Shown one piece after another: positions 8,191 to 15,790 of a stretch of DNA of 22,477 bases. The stretch is from positions 1-22,477 of the IMG/VR virus record IMGVR_UViG_3300010399_000080; one strand, 5' to 3'. Both the position numbers and the translations under genes were made by a program. How positions within the stretch are numbered: position 1 is the first letter of the stretch; the number at the start of each line of letters is the position of its first letter. The stretch comes from a virus. The notes beneath the pieces were generated by a model that saw nothing but the letters and a program-made list of their open reading frames with translations, had not been told where the DNA came from and did not search any database.

Positions 8191-9540
8191 CTACCTCGGG
8201 AGGTGACGAAGGTCGCCCGCTGCAATACGGTGCTCTGCTTCGGGCAGGAGACCCGTATACGGGTTACCAAGGTCGAACAGGTTCAGGTCGTACGACGTGA
8301 TGGTCGGCTTCGGCGTGGACGGCGGCGTCGTTCCCGTGAACTGCACGTAGATAACCGTGCGATGTTTGGGGAGGGCAGCGTTCGCTGTGCACAGGTCGAT
8401 GGTTACTGCGACCGCGTTGTTCGTGGGCGTGTCGGAAGACGTGTCCCACGAGTCGTGATTGTGACCATCGGCTGCGAAGGTATTGCCACCGTCAGCGGCG
8501 GTCGTCGTTGCAGTTGCGACGTTGCTGAGGGTGGTGTGCGTGTGCGAGTTCTGGATGGGCTGGCAGTTGCTTGCGGTGTGGCTGTGCTGCGTTCCGCCGC
8601 CAGTAGTAACTCCAGACTCGCCATTGATAGCTGCGCCCTTGAGCCACTTGCCGTCCATCCCGCTGTAGCGGGTCCAAGTCGCAGGGATACCTGCGTTCGT
8701 TCCGAGCCATAGGGCAATAATGTTCGTCGGGAAGGAGTCCGCACCCGGTGTGATGATGTTCAGCTTCTTGAAGGGTGGCTCACCATTCGCGGCGTCGATA
8801 GTCGTTGTGACCGACTGATTCGTACCCGTGGTCGCTTGCAGAGCCACAGTATGCGTATGGCCAAGCGAGGATAGGGTATTCGCGCCTGTACCTTTACCTA
8901 CCTGTGCCGTATCGCCACCAGTTGATGTACCAGTGTGCGTGTGCGGATTCTGCGTATGCGTGTGGGTAGGAGAAGTGTGGGTGTGCGTGTTTGAGCCACC
9001 CGTTGCTCCACCATTACCGCCACCCGTTGCACCCTTGAGGTACGTGTCACCGTTGACACGCGTCCATCCAGAGGGAAGCGTGTCCGACTCGAAGAAAGCG
9101 AGACAGCCCGATGGGAGAGATACAGGCGTGCCGTCGCTCTTTATCCAGATGACCTCTTTGAATGCAAGGTCATTGGAAGCTGCATCGACGGTGATTGCGA
9201 CGCCGTTATTCGTGGGCGTGTCAGATGAAGAGGTAGCATCTGTCGAGTGGCCGTGGTTAGCACCTGCGCCACTACCACCGCCCGCACCCGCGATGACAGT
9301 TGCATCTACGTGACCCGCATCTACGTGGAAAGTGTGGCTATGCGGGTTCTGTGTAGGCGTGTGCGATGGCGATGTATGCGTGTGCGTCGTGGACCCTCGG
9401 TCCGTGGAGAGGTCCGTGTCAGCGCCCGCCGCTGCGCCAAGGATATAGCGCGAGTCGAGGGAGGTCTCACGGGACCAGCCAGCGGGGATACTCCCCACGG
9501 TCGAGGGCCAAGCAACACAAATACCGCTAGGCACCGCCAT
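8191..9540 (-). CDS. Triple-repeat tail-collar/fibre-like protein with His-x-His clusters
   Basis: The 449-residue protein is built from three related units beginning near residues 3, 142 and 270. Each starts with a strand ending in G/LP-x-x-W (residues 18-22, 155-159, 285-289). Next comes a Gly/Ala-rich turn and a His-x-His-Thr cluster (53-69, 185-203, 319-335). A second His-x-His follows (96-98, 228-230, 360-362), then a V/T-rich strand ending near the next unit. The architecture resembles phage tail-collar domains; His-x-His motifs coordinate iron in the trimeric T4 gp37 fibre tip. It is probably a receptor-binding or fibre component. I chose ATG 9540, nine bases after GGAG; it overlaps the HNH gene by 14 bases. 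A last segment of about 45 residues lies outside the repeats. Confidence 0.8.
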   Translation of the reverse strand: MAVPSGICVAWPSTVGSIPAGWSRETSLDSRYILGAAAGADTDLSTDRGSTTHTHTSPSHTPTQNPHSHTFHVDAGHVDATVIAGAGGGSGAGANHGHSTDATSSSDTPTNNGVAITVDAASNDLAFKEVIWIKSDGTPVSLPSGCLAFFESDTLPSGWTRVNGDTYLKGATGGGNGGATGGSNTHTHTSPTHTHTQNPHTHTGTSTGGDTAQVGKGTGANTLSSLGHTHTVALQATTGTNQSVTTTIDAANGEPPFKKLNIITPGADSFPTNIIALWLGTNAGIPATWTRYSGMDGKWLKGAAINGESGVTTGGGTQHSHTASNCQPIQNSHTHTTLSNVATATTTAADGGNTFAADGHNHDSWDTSSDTPTNNAVAVTIDLCTANAALPKHRTVIYVQFTGTTPPSTPKPTITSYDLNLFDLGNPYTGLLPEAEHRIAAGDLRHLPR

Positions 9541-9874
9541 GAGTTCGTCTCCGCTCGGTGCGAAGACGGTGACAGTTCGCGCAGACCAGTTCGCACTTGG
9601 CGATTTCTTCCAAGACACGAGTCCACGATGTGTGTGCCGTCAACTGACCGATGTTGAAAGATTTTTCTCCGCGAACATGGTCCCAATCCATGCATACCGC
9701 AGGAAACTTATGGCCACAATCAGTACAAGGATGGTCTTTCAAAACTGCCATCAACTTGTTTCGTTGTGTACGTAGTTTCTTGTACTGAGAGGCTGCCGTC
9801 TTTTTCGCCAACTCAGGGTTTTGTTCGCGCCAAAGACGGGACCATTCGCGCTTTCGTTCAGGTGTTTGAGCCAT
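9527..9874 (-). CDS. HNH endonuclease (copy 2)
   Basis: This 115-residue protein carries a complete HNH signature: CTDC (50-53), MDWDH (His66), and CANCHR (98-103, with Asn100 and His102). The basic, aromatic N-terminal 45 residues (REWSRLWREQ) may bind DNA. It is clearly related to the HNH gene at 4484-4771 in core motif and spacing, but has a longer N-terminus. The ATG at 9874 has GGGAG upstream and overlaps the preceding gene by 17 bases; its own end overlaps the collar-like gene by 14. Tucked between a small gene and a tail gene, it looks like a free-standing selfish endonuclease. The target cannot be predicted. Confidence 0.88.
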   Translation of the reverse strand: MAQTPERKREWSRLWREQNPELAKKTAASQYKKLRTQRNKLMAVLKDHPCTDCGHKFPAVCMDWDHVRGEKSFNIGQLTAHTSWTRVLEEIAKCELVCANCHRLRTERRRTHGGA

Positions 9875-10106
9875 TGCGCTGCTCCCGCAGGAAATCCTGC
9901 AACTCGATGAGTGATTGCTGGACTTCCTTGACGAGTTCGCGGAGGTTAGAGCCCCACGAATGAGAGCGCGTTTCGGCGATGATGTTCACGAAGTTCTCTT
10001 TCAGACCAACGACCTTCGACTCTTGCCGATAGGCAATGTAGAGGTCGGTGATGTTCTGGAAAACTTCTGTGGGATGACCTTCGCGCTCCACGATGACTTT
10101 CATCAT
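9858..10106 (-). CDS. Small hypothetical protein, 82 aa
   Basis: Two consecutive ATG codons (10106 and 10103) follow AAGGAG; the second has the better spacing. The protein starts with a beta-like segment (MKVIVEREGHPTEVFQNI) and ends in a charged amphipathic helix (LRELVKEVQQSLIELQDFLREQRN) that could form a coiled coil. It lies eight bases after a 77-aa helical gene. The pair, directly downstream of the large terminase, could be partners, but this is inferred from position only. I recognise no family. Confidence 0.65.
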   Translation of the reverse strand: MMKVIVEREGHPTEVFQNITDLYIAYRQESKVVGLKENFVNIIAETRSHSWGSNLRELVKEVQQSLIELQDFLREQRNGSNT

Positions 10107-10113
10107 CGGCTCC

Positions 10114-10347
10114 TTATGTGACGTTACGAAAGCTACTCGCCGCCTGTGCGATGTAGGCGGTGGTGTTTTCGATTTCCGCCGCGATGAGGTCGCGTGCCAG
10201 TGCTCGATTGTTCACGTCGAGCAGACTCCAGATGGTAACACCGAGCGTCTCTTCAAAGAGACCTTCAATCTTACCGCGAGCCTCAACAAGAATACCGATT
10301 TGCTCGTTGAGTTGGTCGATGACGTTCTGCACTTCGGGAGTCAGCAT
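10114..10347 (-). CDS. Small helical hypothetical protein, 77 aa
   Basis: I chose ATG 10347 because GAGGA lies just upstream and it follows the large terminase stop by seven bases. The product is almost entirely predicted helix (VIDQLNEQIGILVEARGKIEGLFEE, then a second helix from about residue 43), with no cysteines and no membrane span. A helical hairpin of this size after a terminase gene could be a connector or packaging accessory protein. No specific family is recognised. Confidence 0.65.
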   Translation of the reverse strand: MLTPEVQNVIDQLNEQIGILVEARGKIEGLFEETLGVTIWSLLDVNNRALARDLIAAEIENTTAYIAQAASSFRNVT

Positions 10348-10354
10348 GGTGTCC

Positions 10355-12253
10355 TCAGACGGGGTCGCGCGGGGCGTTCCAACCGTCTTCGTCGAAGCCA
10401 ACGGGCACTGTAGCGCCTTGCTCGATAGACTCGCGCATCTCGCGCATTTCGTCATCGAGGGCTAGAACCTGCTCGTCGGTCAGTTTGCCAGTGAAATACT
10501 TTAGGTCGTCATCACCGGGCTGGCGTACACCAGTGTCTTTGTCGGGGACACCGGGATTGGCCGTCGGCGGGTTCCAGAGTTCGGGGATGAAACCATCGGT
10601 CGCGGCGTCCGCAAGGTCGTCGTGCTCGGTGGCGTTCACCTTGAGAATCTGGTAGACTAGCGAACGGAGTGTCGGAGGGACAATCCAGTTCGCTTGTTGG
10701 TCCTTGTGAAGGAGCAGTCGGACGTATCCTTCTGCCCAATGGCCTGCCGCAGTGCGGATTCGGCCCTTCTTGTCTGTGTGGCGATTGAGCTGGATGAACT
10801 GTTTCTCGTCCAGCATGAAGCCCGCGCCACGCAGGATACCAAGAATGCGGTTCTTGTAGGTGCCTCGTTTGCCACCCGGCTCCACTTCGTCCGTGATGGC
10901 GCGAATGAAGATGCGGCGGCGACGGAGTGCGAGGCAGACCTTGACGAGTTCCGCGTTGAAGTCCTCTTCACGCCACTCGTCGGAGTGACGCAAGAGGTCG
11001 GTGTCGAGGTAGAGGACACCATTGTCCCGAGGGTCAGAGAGCCAGACAACGATAGCGTTGAAGTCACCCTCGCGCACATTCTCGTTGGTCTTGAACGCTG
11101 TGTCGATGTGGATGGTTGCCCATCGTGGTTCGGTCACATCCCAATGGAAGTCCGGGTAGGACATGTAGAGGTAGGGGATTTGTGACTCGACGAGTGGGGC
11201 TTTCTCACCCGAGCCGGGATTGTTCTGCTGCTGCCCGGCGAAGTTCTCGGCATTGCGCTTCTTCGCGACCTTGATTTTGTCCACGGTCCACAGGCGCGGG
11301 TGCGTCGGGAGACCGGTGAACTCGTCTTCGGTCTGGTAGAAGAAGACGTGCCACTTGCCCTTGAGGAACGGTACGTCTGTGAAGAGGTGCATGTGGGGGC
11401 AGGGCATGCCGGACCACGATGCGACACCTTCGTACTTCATTGCACGCCCAGCCACGTCACCATCGAGATAGCGAGTGGCAGTCAGAACTAGAAGGCCGTT
11501 GGCGTGCAGTGCGTCGTACGAAGCGTTGAAGGCCGTGTGCACGGAGCGCAGGTAGGCCATCTTGCCGTCGCGCAGCTTGTTCGCGTAGATGGGGTCATCC
11601 CACCAGTGCTGGCGATGGTGATAGCCGGTCATACCAACGTCCGCTGAGGTCATCTCGAAGGAGCCCTCGGAGACGGCGTCAGCGCCACGGTACGCGTGCT
11701 TGATGTACTCCTTCGGCTTCCACGACTGCGCGCCTACGCGCCAGTTGCCGTAGAGCCAAGTGAACCACGACTCACGCGCGAGTTCACCTTCGCCGTTCAT
11801 GATGGCGGCGATGGAGGCAAGGATATCCTCCGAAAGATTGGTAGTCGCCGACCCGATGAGCGTAGTCATCTTGGGGTCGTCGAGGTGTGACCACAGGGAG
11901 CCTGCTTTGGTTGCGGAGACGGTCTTGCCGTAGCCACGGGGGAGCAGGGACATGATGCGGTACTGCTCGGGCTCGCCCTGTGCGAGCGTAAGCGCCTTCC
12001 ACCGGAGCAAGTGGTATTGAAGCCACGAGCAATAGGGGTGGTGGATGGGCTCGTACAGCCACTGTGGCTCGGCGGGGTGGGAGCGTAGAAACGCTCTCGC
12101 ACCCCACGCGAGGTTTAGAAACCACCAGAGGGAGTCTTTGTGCGTTGAAGGGGTAACGCCATCAGGACCGAACCAGTGATTCGGAGCGCAGGCCGCACGC
12201 CACACGTCACGTTCGGCCGTGAGGTCCCAACCGAAGTCTGTGGTAACGGCCAT
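10355..12253 (-). CDS. terL: Terminase large subunit, 632 aa
   Basis: This is the ATP-driven DNA packaging motor and headful or site-specific nuclease. The ATPase domain has a Walker A motif PRGYGKT (105-111), a Walker B-like HWWDDPI (216-222) with paired acids, and a coupling segment LLVLTATRY (254-262). The C-terminal RNase H-like nuclease domain shows HIDTAF (Asp384), ITDEVEPGG (around Asp455) and EHDDLADAATDGF (Asp545 to Asp549), the expected acidic metal ligands. The length suits the family. The start is ATG 12253 with AAGGAG upstream. A long DNA segment of about 2.7 kb with nine small genes separates it from the putative small terminase, more than in most phages. Confidence 0.95.
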   Translation of the reverse strand: MAVTTDFGWDLTAERDVWRAACAPNHWFGPDGVTPSTHKDSLWWFLNLAWGARAFLRSHPAEPQWLYEPIHHPYCSWLQYHLLRWKALTLAQGEPEQYRIMSLLPRGYGKTVSATKAGSLWSHLDDPKMTTLIGSATTNLSEDILASIAAIMNGEGELARESWFTWLYGNWRVGAQSWKPKEYIKHAYRGADAVSEGSFEMTSADVGMTGYHHRQHWWDDPIYANKLRDGKMAYLRSVHTAFNASYDALHANGLLVLTATRYLDGDVAGRAMKYEGVASWSGMPCPHMHLFTDVPFLKGKWHVFFYQTEDEFTGLPTHPRLWTVDKIKVAKKRNAENFAGQQQNNPGSGEKAPLVESQIPYLYMSYPDFHWDVTEPRWATIHIDTAFKTNENVREGDFNAIVVWLSDPRDNGVLYLDTDLLRHSDEWREEDFNAELVKVCLALRRRRIFIRAITDEVEPGGKRGTYKNRILGILRGAGFMLDEKQFIQLNRHTDKKGRIRTAAGHWAEGYVRLLLHKDQQANWIVPPTLRSLVYQILKVNATEHDDLADAATDGFIPELWNPPTANPGVPDKDTGVRQPGDDDLKYFTGKLTDEQVLALDDEMREMRESIEQGATVPVGFDEDGWNAPRDPV

Positions 12254-12262
12254 AAAGGCTCC

Positions 12263-12637
12263 TTACGCGACTAGGCTCACAGCCTGTCGCCATACATCTT
12301 TCAACGTGCCACTGCCTGTCTTACCGATGACGCCGTGAGCAACCATGCATGAAGGGAGACGGTCTCCATTCGTGCGATTGAATCGCTCTGCGGCTGCGTT
12401 GAACTTCTCGACCCACGCGATGACATCTACCAGCGCGGTGCGGTGCTCAAAGCCGAGTAGGAAAGACTCGACGAGGCCGGGCAATGGGCGAGTGGGGATG
12501 GTGAAAATCATGTGCGAGGGGTCGTTGCGGTACTTCTTCGCAGCGGGTGAAGCGAACGAGTTCTCGTCCCACTCACCAGCCATCCACGGGCCGATGAGGG
12601 TGAGGTACTCGCGCATGTGCTGCTTGGCGTTGAGCAT
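12263..12637 (-). CDS. Hypothetical protein upstream of the large terminase, 124 aa
   Basis: The ATG at 12637 follows AAGGAG and lies eight bases from the preceding stop; the gene ends nine bases before the large terminase start. The N-terminus contains YLTLIGPWMAGEWDE, and the middle contains FTIPTRPLPGLVESFLLGFEH. The C-terminal part is mixed alpha/beta. No catalytic motif is evident. Tight coupling with the terminase suggests a packaging or virion role, but I do not recognise the family. Confidence 0.65.
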   Translation of the reverse strand: MLNAKQHMREYLTLIGPWMAGEWDENSFASPAAKKYRNDPSHMIFTIPTRPLPGLVESFLLGFEHRTALVDVIAWVEKFNAAAERFNRTNGDRLPSCMVAHGVIGKTGSGTLKDVWRQAVSLVA

Positions 12638-12645
12638 GTGACTCC

Positions 12646-13128
12646 TTAGATGCGGCGAAGGAACTTACGCAGCCGCTCCAGAGTGTTCAACAGGACGTTC
12701 CGCAGACGAATCCACAGAAGGCGAATGTTGAACTGGATGGGGTACTTCTCGCGGATGGGCTTCGTGACCTTGACCACGACGGTGCCCTGCGGGATACCGG
12801 GGCCACTGACGGGCGAGCCCGAAGCAGGTGCAATGACCACGTCTGGCTTCTTACCCTTGAGCGCGAGTTCGACTTCGGCACCGATGGCTGCGAACGTCCG
12901 CGCGGCTTCACGCGCGATGACGGGGCTCGACTCGTAGGTCGGGAACCGCTTGCCGCCGATGGTCGTAGTCATGATGCGCTTGTCGTGCGCATCAAGGGCC
13001 GCCTGCCCGAGCTTCAAGGCTTCGCGAACATCCATACCCTCGCGGATGTAGATGCGCTTGCCGTCTTCGGTGATGACGGGCGTGAGCTTGCCTGAGACGC
13101 CGGGGTCGTTGACTTCGTGTGCACTCAT
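12646..13128 (-). CDS. Hypothetical protein with basic amphipathic C-terminus, 160 aa
   Basis: I chose the internal ATG at 13128: AAAGGA lies seven bases upstream and the start overlaps the previous stop as ATGA. The middle includes helical segments (REALKLGQAALDAHDK; IAREAARTFAAIGAEVELAL) and a Gly/Pro/Ser-rich linker (residues 100-113). The end (about residues 135-160) is a strongly basic, Leu/Arg-rich amphipathic helix that may contact membrane, nucleic acid or a partner. No family is recognised. Confidence 0.65.
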   Translation of the reverse strand: MSAHEVNDPGVSGKLTPVITEDGKRIYIREGMDVREALKLGQAALDAHDKRIMTTTIGGKRFPTYESSPVIAREAARTFAAIGAEVELALKGKKPDVVIAPASGSPVSGPGIPQGTVVVKVTKPIREKYPIQFNIRLLWIRLRNVLLNTLERLRKFLRRI

Positions 13129-13367
13129 CGGAAAGTCCTTTCTAGGGCGAGGAAACCCCGAGGGGTCTCGATACGCCACTCTTCAAACTTCGTGAAGTTG
13201 CACCGGCTGTGTGAGAGACACCAGTGCTTTCGGAGTGAGACCCACCAGACAGACCACGCGCCAAGATGAATAAGGCGAGTGGCTACTGCAATACGAGGTG
13301 GTCTACAACAGGTCTTGCCCTCGCGGTCCGTGTAGAGCCACGAGGGCTCCACATGGATGCCCTTCAT
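13125..13367 (-). CDS. Small basic Trp-rich hypothetical protein, 80 aa
   Basis: ATG 13367 shares a base with the upstream TAA stop, with an AGGAAG-type site upstream, and the gene ends overlapping the next start by four bases. The protein is basic, rich in Trp, Arg and aromatic residues (LIHLGAWSVWWVSLRKHWCL), and has four cysteines. The hydrophobic stretch is broken by charged residues, so a true membrane span is doubtful. Coding status rests on coupling at both ends. No family is recognised. Confidence 0.55.
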   Translation of the reverse strand: MKGIHVEPSWLYTDREGKTCCRPPRIAVATRLIHLGAWSVWWVSLRKHWCLSHSRCNFTKFEEWRIETPRGFLALERTFR

Positions 13368-13618
13368 TAGGAGGGCTTCCTGTCGAACCGGTTGAAGGCT
13401 GAGGGGTTCACGAACGTCTGACGGGGATGGGTTGCACGCTGCGCGAGGGCCAGACGGCCGGCGTAGAGTGCAGCGGACTCGTCAGCGGTCGGGTTGTCCT
13501 TGCGGAAGTTGTCCGCAGCAGTCTTGCGTGCGGCCTCGCAGTCGTCGCAGGTGTTGTTGTAGCACTCGGCGACGGTCGCATTCTTGGCGCTACAGTTGCG
13601 GCAATAGCTAGAAGCCAT
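13367..13618 (-). CDS. Small zinc-ribbon-like protein, 83 aa
   Basis: The start ATG 13618 is preceded by AGGAG at seven bases and overlaps the upstream gene by 11 bases. The N-terminal 30 residues contain CRNC and then CYNNTCDDC, a pattern typical of a small zinc ribbon. The rest is a charged helix followed by a polar tail (HPRQTFVNPSAFNRFDRK). A zinc-bound protein-protein or nucleic-acid-binding module is likely; the biological role is not evident. Confidence 0.65.
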   Translation of the reverse strand: MASSYCRNCSAKNATVAECYNNTCDDCEAARKTAADNFRKDNPTADESAALYAGRLALAQRATHPRQTFVNPSAFNRFDRKPS

Positions 13619-13814
13619 TGGGTGCTCCTTGACCCTCGGCGGGCCAGTCAAAAGGTTCGTTGTGCTCGACCACAAGGACGAGATGTGCATTGTGGTCCCA
13701 CAACCAAGTTAGGCGGTTCGGCTCGCACCAACAGTCGAATGCTTGGTGCGGGGTCGTGTGCAGCGTATGGGTGCGGCCGTCAGTAGGAAGCAGATGGATG
13801 ACTCGACCGTCCAT
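13608..13814 (-). CDS. Small hypothetical protein with CxC motif, 68 aa
   Basis: I chose ATG 13814, five bases after GAGG, rather than an upstream Met inside the SPFH gene. The protein has several His and Trp residues and the segment HTLHTTPHQAFDCWCEP followed by a V-rich strand (HLVLVVEHNEPFDWP). Small phage proteins with a conserved H-x-L-P...D-C-x-C-x-P pattern are common in GC-rich phages, as I recall, but have no known function. The DCWC and His cluster could bind a metal. Confidence 0.6.
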   Translation of the reverse strand: MDGRVIHLLPTDGRTHTLHTTPHQAFDCWCEPNRLTWLWDHNAHLVLVVEHNEPFDWPAEGQGAPNGF

Positions 13815-13821
13815 GTGCGCC

Positions 13822-14376
13822 TCATGCCTTTGTTCTCTCCGTTTCGAGTGCATCGCCCCACGTACCGGGGTGCTGGTCCATGATGAGGCGATACGTCTTC
13901 ACGCGAGCGTAGGTTGAAAGCGTGAAGTGCTCGTTGCGCAGGCCGAACTTCGACAGGCCGAGCTTGGGCCGCACTTTGGCGGTAATGAGTTCGGGCGTGC
14001 AGTCGGAGAGGTCGTGCGTGGTGACGTACTCAGCCACTTTGCCGGAGATGATGGCGTGGAGGGAGTCCTCCGGGTGCTGGAGTGCGTCGTACAGGCGGTC
14101 AAGGTCACGGATACTGTAGCCCACAGCGCCAGCGAGCGTGATGGTGTGGCCATCGCGGGTCGTCAGCGTAGCTGGGCCGAAGCCGGAGTATCGACGGCGA
14201 GTCGTCTGGCGGTAGATGAGGTCGGCGTAGGGGATTTTCCAGTGCATGCCGGGGCCGAGTTTCGTGCGGCCCTTGCCGAGGCGGACACGGATGCCCTGTT
14301 CCCACGGCTGGATGATGGTCCACCAGACGAAGAGGTCGAAGAACTGACGGATGAAGTCGAGAAGAGTCGAGAACAT
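13822..14376 (-). CDS. SPFH/band-7 (stomatin-like) membrane protein
   Basis: Residues 4-23 are a hydrophobic N-terminal membrane anchor. The next stretch, PWEQGIRVRLGKGRTKLGPG followed by MHWKIP, matches the opening of SPFH/band-7 domains (stomatin, prohibitin, HflK/C). Later segments (TRDGHTITLAGAVGYSIRD, then a helix and TAKVRPKLGLSKFGLRNEHF, then YARVKTYRLI) fit the rest of the domain. Such proteins form cage-like oligomers at membranes and modulate proteases or channels. The 184-aa length leaves almost no C-terminal coiled coil. TGATG coupling joins it to the gene upstream. Its function in a phage packaging operon is unclear; membrane remodelling, lysis timing or superinfection exclusion are possibilities. 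Confidence 0.85.
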   Translation of the reverse strand: MFSTLLDFIRQFFDLFVWWTIIQPWEQGIRVRLGKGRTKLGPGMHWKIPYADLIYRQTTRRRYSGFGPATLTTRDGHTITLAGAVGYSIRDLDRLYDALQHPEDSLHAIISGKVAEYVTTHDLSDCTPELITAKVRPKLGLSKFGLRNEHFTLSTYARVKTYRLIMDQHPGTWGDALETERTKA

Positions 14377-14618
14377 CAGAGGGCCTCAGCGTCCCGCGCC
14401 TTCTTCCACGCGAGCAGTTTGCGCTCCAGTTCCACCATAGTGTACTCGTCTGGTGCACCGTAGCGGTCGAGTCGGAAGATTTGCCGCTTGCCTCGATACT
14501 TCACCTCGGCGATAAGGAAGTACCGTTCCGGAAAGCCCCTGATGGTGATGTACTCGGGGCGTCGGATGTACTCGATGGCGTGGAGGGAGTCAGGGAACGT
14601 GCAACCGTAGTGGAACAC
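14376..14618 (-). CDS. Small hypothetical protein, 80 aa
   Basis: I place the start at GTG 14618, which shares a base with the TAG stop of the upstream gene (TAGTG). An AAGGG-type site lies upstream. This avoids an upstream extension that overlaps the zincin-like gene. The product has a beta-rich N-terminus (PEYITIRGFPERYFLIAEVKYRGKRQIFRLDRYG) and a basic C-terminal helix (MVELERKLLAWKKARDAEAL). It is coupled to the SPFH gene downstream. No family is recognised. Confidence 0.6.
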   Translation of the reverse strand: MFHYGCTFPDSLHAIEYIRRPEYITIRGFPERYFLIAEVKYRGKRQIFRLDRYGAPDEYTMVELERKLLAWKKARDAEAL

Positions 14619-15040
14619 TAGCGGACCACCCTTTCTTCGAGCGGGATTGGTTCGAGAGCCTTGGCGGCTTCGACCAGTTTCTGATTGATGAGCTTCGTCC
14701 AGCGTTTCAAGCGTTGTGGGGACTTCATGACCCAACCGCTGATGTAGGACGAGAGGCTGAGGACGAAGACCTCTTCGAGGTTTTCATCGAACTTGCCCCG
14801 TGCGAGTTCGGAAAGGGTCACATGCATCAGTTCGTGGATGACGAACTCGACAATGTCCTCGTGATTGTTGAGGTCGATTTCGATTTTCACGTAGCGCGGC
14901 GGAAAGTTGTCGTCGAAATCCACGCCGGCAGCGTCATCACGCTTGTTCTTGGCGACCAGCGTCGTTGTTGGGCGGTCCAGCAGGCTCAGCAGGTGGCGAT
15001 GGAGGCGAGGACGCGTCCACGGAAGGGCTAGTTTGGCCAT
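14618..15040 (-). CDS. Zincin-like metallopeptidase-fold protein (HELMH)
   Basis: Residues around 65-75 read EFVIHELMHVTLSEL, a HExxH zinc-binding helix set in a hydrophobic context. The upstream strand YVKIEIDLN and the downstream EENLEEVF-like helix (DENLEEVFVLSLSSYI, with a Glu that may be the third ligand) fit small minimal gluzincin-type proteins. It might cleave a virion or host protein, or be an inactive relative. The first 30 residues contain the pattern W-x-x-P-x-LHRHLLSLLDRPT, supporting the ATG at 15040. That start lies inside the putative small terminase, overlapping it by 104 bases in another frame. No signal peptide is present, so it should act in the cytoplasm. Confidence 0.75.
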   Translation of the reverse strand: MAKLALPWTRPRLHRHLLSLLDRPTTTLVAKNKRDDAAGVDFDDNFPPRYVKIEIDLNNHEDIVEFVIHELMHVTLSELARGKFDENLEEVFVLSLSSYISGWVMKSPQRLKRWTKLINQKLVEAAKALEPIPLEERVVR

Positions 15041-15731
15041 CGGCGGGCATCTCCAAGCCGGAGGCGGCGTAGAAAGCGGGAACGTAGACGTGTGGACCGC
15101 AGGCGTTGAGGAAGTCGGTGCAGCGTTCGATGGCTGCGGCGAGCGTCAGGGGCTTTCCGGGGCCAAGGTCCTTGGTCCGGGCCATGTCGAGCAGCTTCGC
15201 CCAAAGCTGGGACGCGCTCATGCGCGTGTCTGGATGGAGCGAGGGGTCGAAGGCGAACCGTTTCACCTGCTTGAGCATGCGCTTACGGGTGAGGTCGTCG
15301 TCTTCGTCGGCGAGGTCGTCGAGCATCTGGCTCATTTGACGGAGAGCTTCGCCGTCTACCGTGCCGGTCTTGTGCATCCTCGGCGCAGGCTGACTCGCTT
15401 CGCTCGCAGCCTGCTTGTCGGCAGGCTGTGGGTCATTTGGCCCATCGTCGTCTGTACCCTCGGCGGGTGGGTCACCTGACCCAAGAGCTTTCACCGCGAC
15501 CGCGAGGGCCACAGCGTCCGCCCCGGACTCGGGATTGTTCCGGCCGGGGGGCAAAAGCCCCTCCCTGACCAGCGTCTCTCGGGCGCGGGCGACAGTGCGT
15601 ACTGCGACTCCAGTCTCACGAGCTACGTCCGCGATGCTCGCGTCCGGGTGCCGGAGGTACTCGCGCCTCGCGACCTCCCTCTGCCACTGCTTAGTGGCCC
15701 GGAGGTTCGACTTCGGCTTGTCGGGTGACAT
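14937..15731 (-). CDS. Putative terminase small subunit / HTH DNA-binding protein
   Basis: This 264-residue protein is first in the leftward operon, with AAAGGAG four bases before ATG 15731. Residues 25-60 (REYLRHPDASIADVARETGV, then AVRTVARARETLVREGL) form a clear helix-turn-helix. A long acidic, Ala/Gly/Pro-rich linker follows at about 65-120, then a helical region (about 120-225) that could oligomerise. The tail is Ser/Pro/Ala-rich and of low complexity. HTH plus helical oligomerisation domain suits a small terminase that recognises phage DNA for packaging. A transcription regulator is the alternative. The last 104 bases overlap the zincin-like gene. Confidence 0.65.
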   Translation of the reverse strand: MSPDKPKSNLRATKQWQREVARREYLRHPDASIADVARETGVAVRTVARARETLVREGLLPPGRNNPESGADAVALAVAVKALGSGDPPAEGTDDDGPNDPQPADKQAASEASQPAPRMHKTGTVDGEALRQMSQMLDDLADEDDDLTRKRMLKQVKRFAFDPSLHPDTRMSASQLWAKLLDMARTKDLGPGKPLTLAAAIERCTDFLNACGPHVYVPAFYAASGLEMPADGQTSPSVDASSPPSPPAEPAGPPNNDAGRQEQA

Positions 15732-15774
15732 GAGGCTCCTTTGGGGTCGTCCGGGGGTATTCTACTTCCCCTAA

Positions 15775-15790
15775 CTAAATATACATTTAG
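15775..15790. repeat. AT-rich inverted repeat (CTAAAT/ATTTAG)
   Basis: CTAAAT at 15775-15780 and ATTTAG at 15785-15790 are perfect 6-base arms around a 4-base centre. It sits in a roughly 36-base AT-rich island (15771-15806), unusual in this GC-rich window, just upstream of the leftward operon. It could be an operator or an easily melted element. Confidence 0.5.
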
